Shown: positions 4,596 to 5,704 of the stretch, piece by piece
Layout of the letters: each line of letters begins with the position of its first letter
Position numbering within the stretch: the first letter of the stretch is position 1
Translations under genes and position numbers: made by a program
NCBI GenBank assembly: GCA_012963185.1
Contig: DTWD01000353.1
Location: 1-5,704 of the forward strand
Direction: 5' to 3'
DNA length: 5,704 bases
DNA from: Acidobacteriota bacterium
GTDB lineage: Bacteria > Acidobacteriota > Vicinamibacteria > Vicinamibacterales > UBA8438
Notes under the pieces: generated by a model
The model's database searches: none
The model's input: only the letters and a program-made list of their open reading frames with translations
Told to the model about the DNA's origin: nothing

Positions 4596-5704
4596 CTACC
4601 GTCTGTGGCCGGTTCCGGCGAGCCGACTGAGCAGATAGTTCTTTAACTCTTCGATGCCGTCTCCGGTTTTGGCCGAGACCGACCAGCCACCGTTCACCCC
4701 GCCAGTTTCCGCGTCACATCGGTCCGCCTTATTTAAGACGGGCAAAACGTGACTCGAGTCGACGCCGAGGTCTGTCAGCACTGTCTTCCCTATGTCCATG
4801 TGCTCGTGCCACCGCGGGTGATTTCTATCGACGACATGAAGGACGAGGTCCGCTTGACTGATCTCTTCGAGCGTACTGCGAAACGAATCCACTAGATGAT
4901 GCGGAAGCTTACGAATAAAACCGACAGTGTCGACGAAGATGGCCGTTGTCGTCCCTCCAAGTGAACCTTTGCGAAGTCTCGAATCGAGGGTGGCGAACAA
5001 CTTATCCTCGGTCCGAACACCGGCACGAGTAAAGCGGTTGAAGAGAGTCGATTTTCCGGAGTTGGTGTAGCCGGCCAGAGCAATGACCGGCGCGCCACGC
5101 CGCCCTCGACGATGCAGTGCACGCGTCTTTTTGATCTTGGACAGTTCTCGCTTTAACTGCTTGATTCGATTCCGCAGCATCCGTCGGTCGACCTCAAGCT
5201 GGGTTTCCCCCTCTCCGCCTCGAACGCCGATACCGCCAACTTGGCGAGACAAGTGGGTCCAGCGCCGAGTCAAGCGTGGCAACTGATACATGAGTTGCGC
5301 CAGCTCGACCTGGGTACGAGCTTCGCGCGTGCGCGCTCGTCTGACGAAAAGGTCGAGGATCAAGGCGCTGCGGTCGATGACCGCACACGAGATGACTTCT
5401 TCCAGGTTCCGAACTTGATTTGGCGTTAGATTGTCATCGAAGATCACGACGTCAGCACCCAACTCATCTGCTGCACGCGCGATCTCGCTGACCTTGCCGC
5501 GGCCGATGAGTGTTCTGCCGTCCGGCTCTTTTCGATATTGCAGACTTCTTCCAACCACGACGCTCCCGGTGCTTCGGGTGAGTTCTGCCAGTTCGTCGAG
5601 GTTCTCGTTGACGACGAATCCCGGCTGCGCTGGCAGCGCAAGGCCCATGAGGAAGGCGCGTGAGGTTCGTTCTTGCAAGTTACTATCCGAGTCAGAAGTC
5701 GCGC
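4596..5704 (-). CDS. hflX: GTPase HflX, 5' end probably beyond the window
   Basis: HflX is a ribosome-associated GTPase that splits stalled or stress-affected 70S ribosomes. Numbering from a TTG at 5678, residues 7-160 form the N-terminal HflX domain (GRSLQYRKEPDGRTLIGRGK, VVIFDDNLTPNQVRNLEE, VIDRSALILDLFVRRARTREA, GGIGVRGGEGETQLEVDRR). A coiled-coil linker follows (about 160-190). The G domain has G1 GYTNSGKST (203-211), switch region DKLFATLD, G3 DTVGF (250-254), G4 NKAD (316-319) and G5 SAKTG (335-339). It ends soon after G5, so the C-terminal domain of E. coli HflX is absent, as in some other bacterial versions. The frame is open to the window edge. The TTG has only a weak GGA upstream. 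The first ATG (5648) would cut into the conserved RAFLMGLAL strand and has no Shine-Dalgarno, so the true start is probably outside. The gene converges on the methyltransferase with a 37-bp gap. Confidence 0.95.
   Translation of the reverse strand, partial: ATSDSDSNLQERTSRAFLMGLALPAQPGFVVNENLDELAELTRSTGSVVVGRSLQYRKEPDGRTLIGRGKVSEIARAADELGADVVIFDDNLTPNQVRNLEEVISCAVIDRSALILDLFVRRARTREARTQVELAQLMYQLPRLTRRWTHLSRQVGGIGVRGGEGETQLEVDRRMLRNRIKQLKRELSKIKKTRALHRRGRRGAPVIALAGYTNSGKSTLFNRFTRAGVRTEDKLFATLDSRLRKGSLGGTTTAIFVDTVGFIRKLPHHLVDSFRSTLEEISQADLVLHVVDRNHPRWHEHMDIGKTVLTDLGVDSSHVLPVLNKADRCDAETGGVNGGWSVSAKTGDGIEELKNYLLSRLAGTGHRR

Noticed and set aside
4608..4619. GCCGG-TT-CCGGC hairpin as a terminator
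   Set aside because: It lies within the last codons of hflX, has a two-base loop, and has no T tract on either side.
1..5704. Defence system, mobile element, CRISPR array or novel multi-gene system
   Set aside because: All five genes belong to known families with intact family motifs. I found no terminal repeats, repeat-spacer pattern, recombinase or toxin-antitoxin-like pair.

Overview
This is a bacterial chromosomal window of moderate-to-high GC with five protein genes, tightly packed. Nothing in it looks mobile: I see no IS ends, integrase, phage gene, CRISPR array, rRNA or tRNA. RecR, HflX and a TrmA/RlmD-type methyltransferase are core bacterial genes. An exported PQQ-type dehydrogenase next to a Tat-exported COG3618 amidohydrolase points to a Gram-negative environmental heterotroph. 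The style of these proteins (the CGG-only methyltransferase, the MFESNFPVDK amidohydrolase) reminds me of Acidobacteriota, perhaps Vicinamibacteria. That lineage is a low-confidence guess from recall.

Layout: recR (13-609, +) begins just inside the left edge. It converges on a two-gene minus-strand unit. The first gene of that unit is a secreted PQQ-type sugar/aldose dehydrogenase (3063 down to 1873). The second, 66 bp downstream, is a Tat-exported amidohydrolase (1806 down to 676). A 229-bp divergent intergenic region (3064-3292) separates this unit from a 23S rRNA/tRNA m5U methyltransferase (3293-4558, +). That gene converges, with a 37-bp gap, on hflX (minus, 4596 to the right edge). The 5' end of hflX is probably outside the window.

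How the genes may work together: recR (recombinational repair), the m5U methyltransferase (RNA modification) and hflX (ribosome rescue/splitting GTPase) are housekeeping genes with no evident joint pathway. The minus-strand pair is the accessory part. Soluble PQQ glucose dehydrogenases make lactones from aldoses, and COG3618 contains several lactonases. The pair could therefore be a periplasmic 'oxidise, then open the lactone' module. However, the dehydrogenase appears to lack the His/Asp dyad of the characterised enzyme, so its chemistry is uncertain. I found no convincing undescribed system; this pair and the altered active sites of both proteins are the parts most worth a second look.
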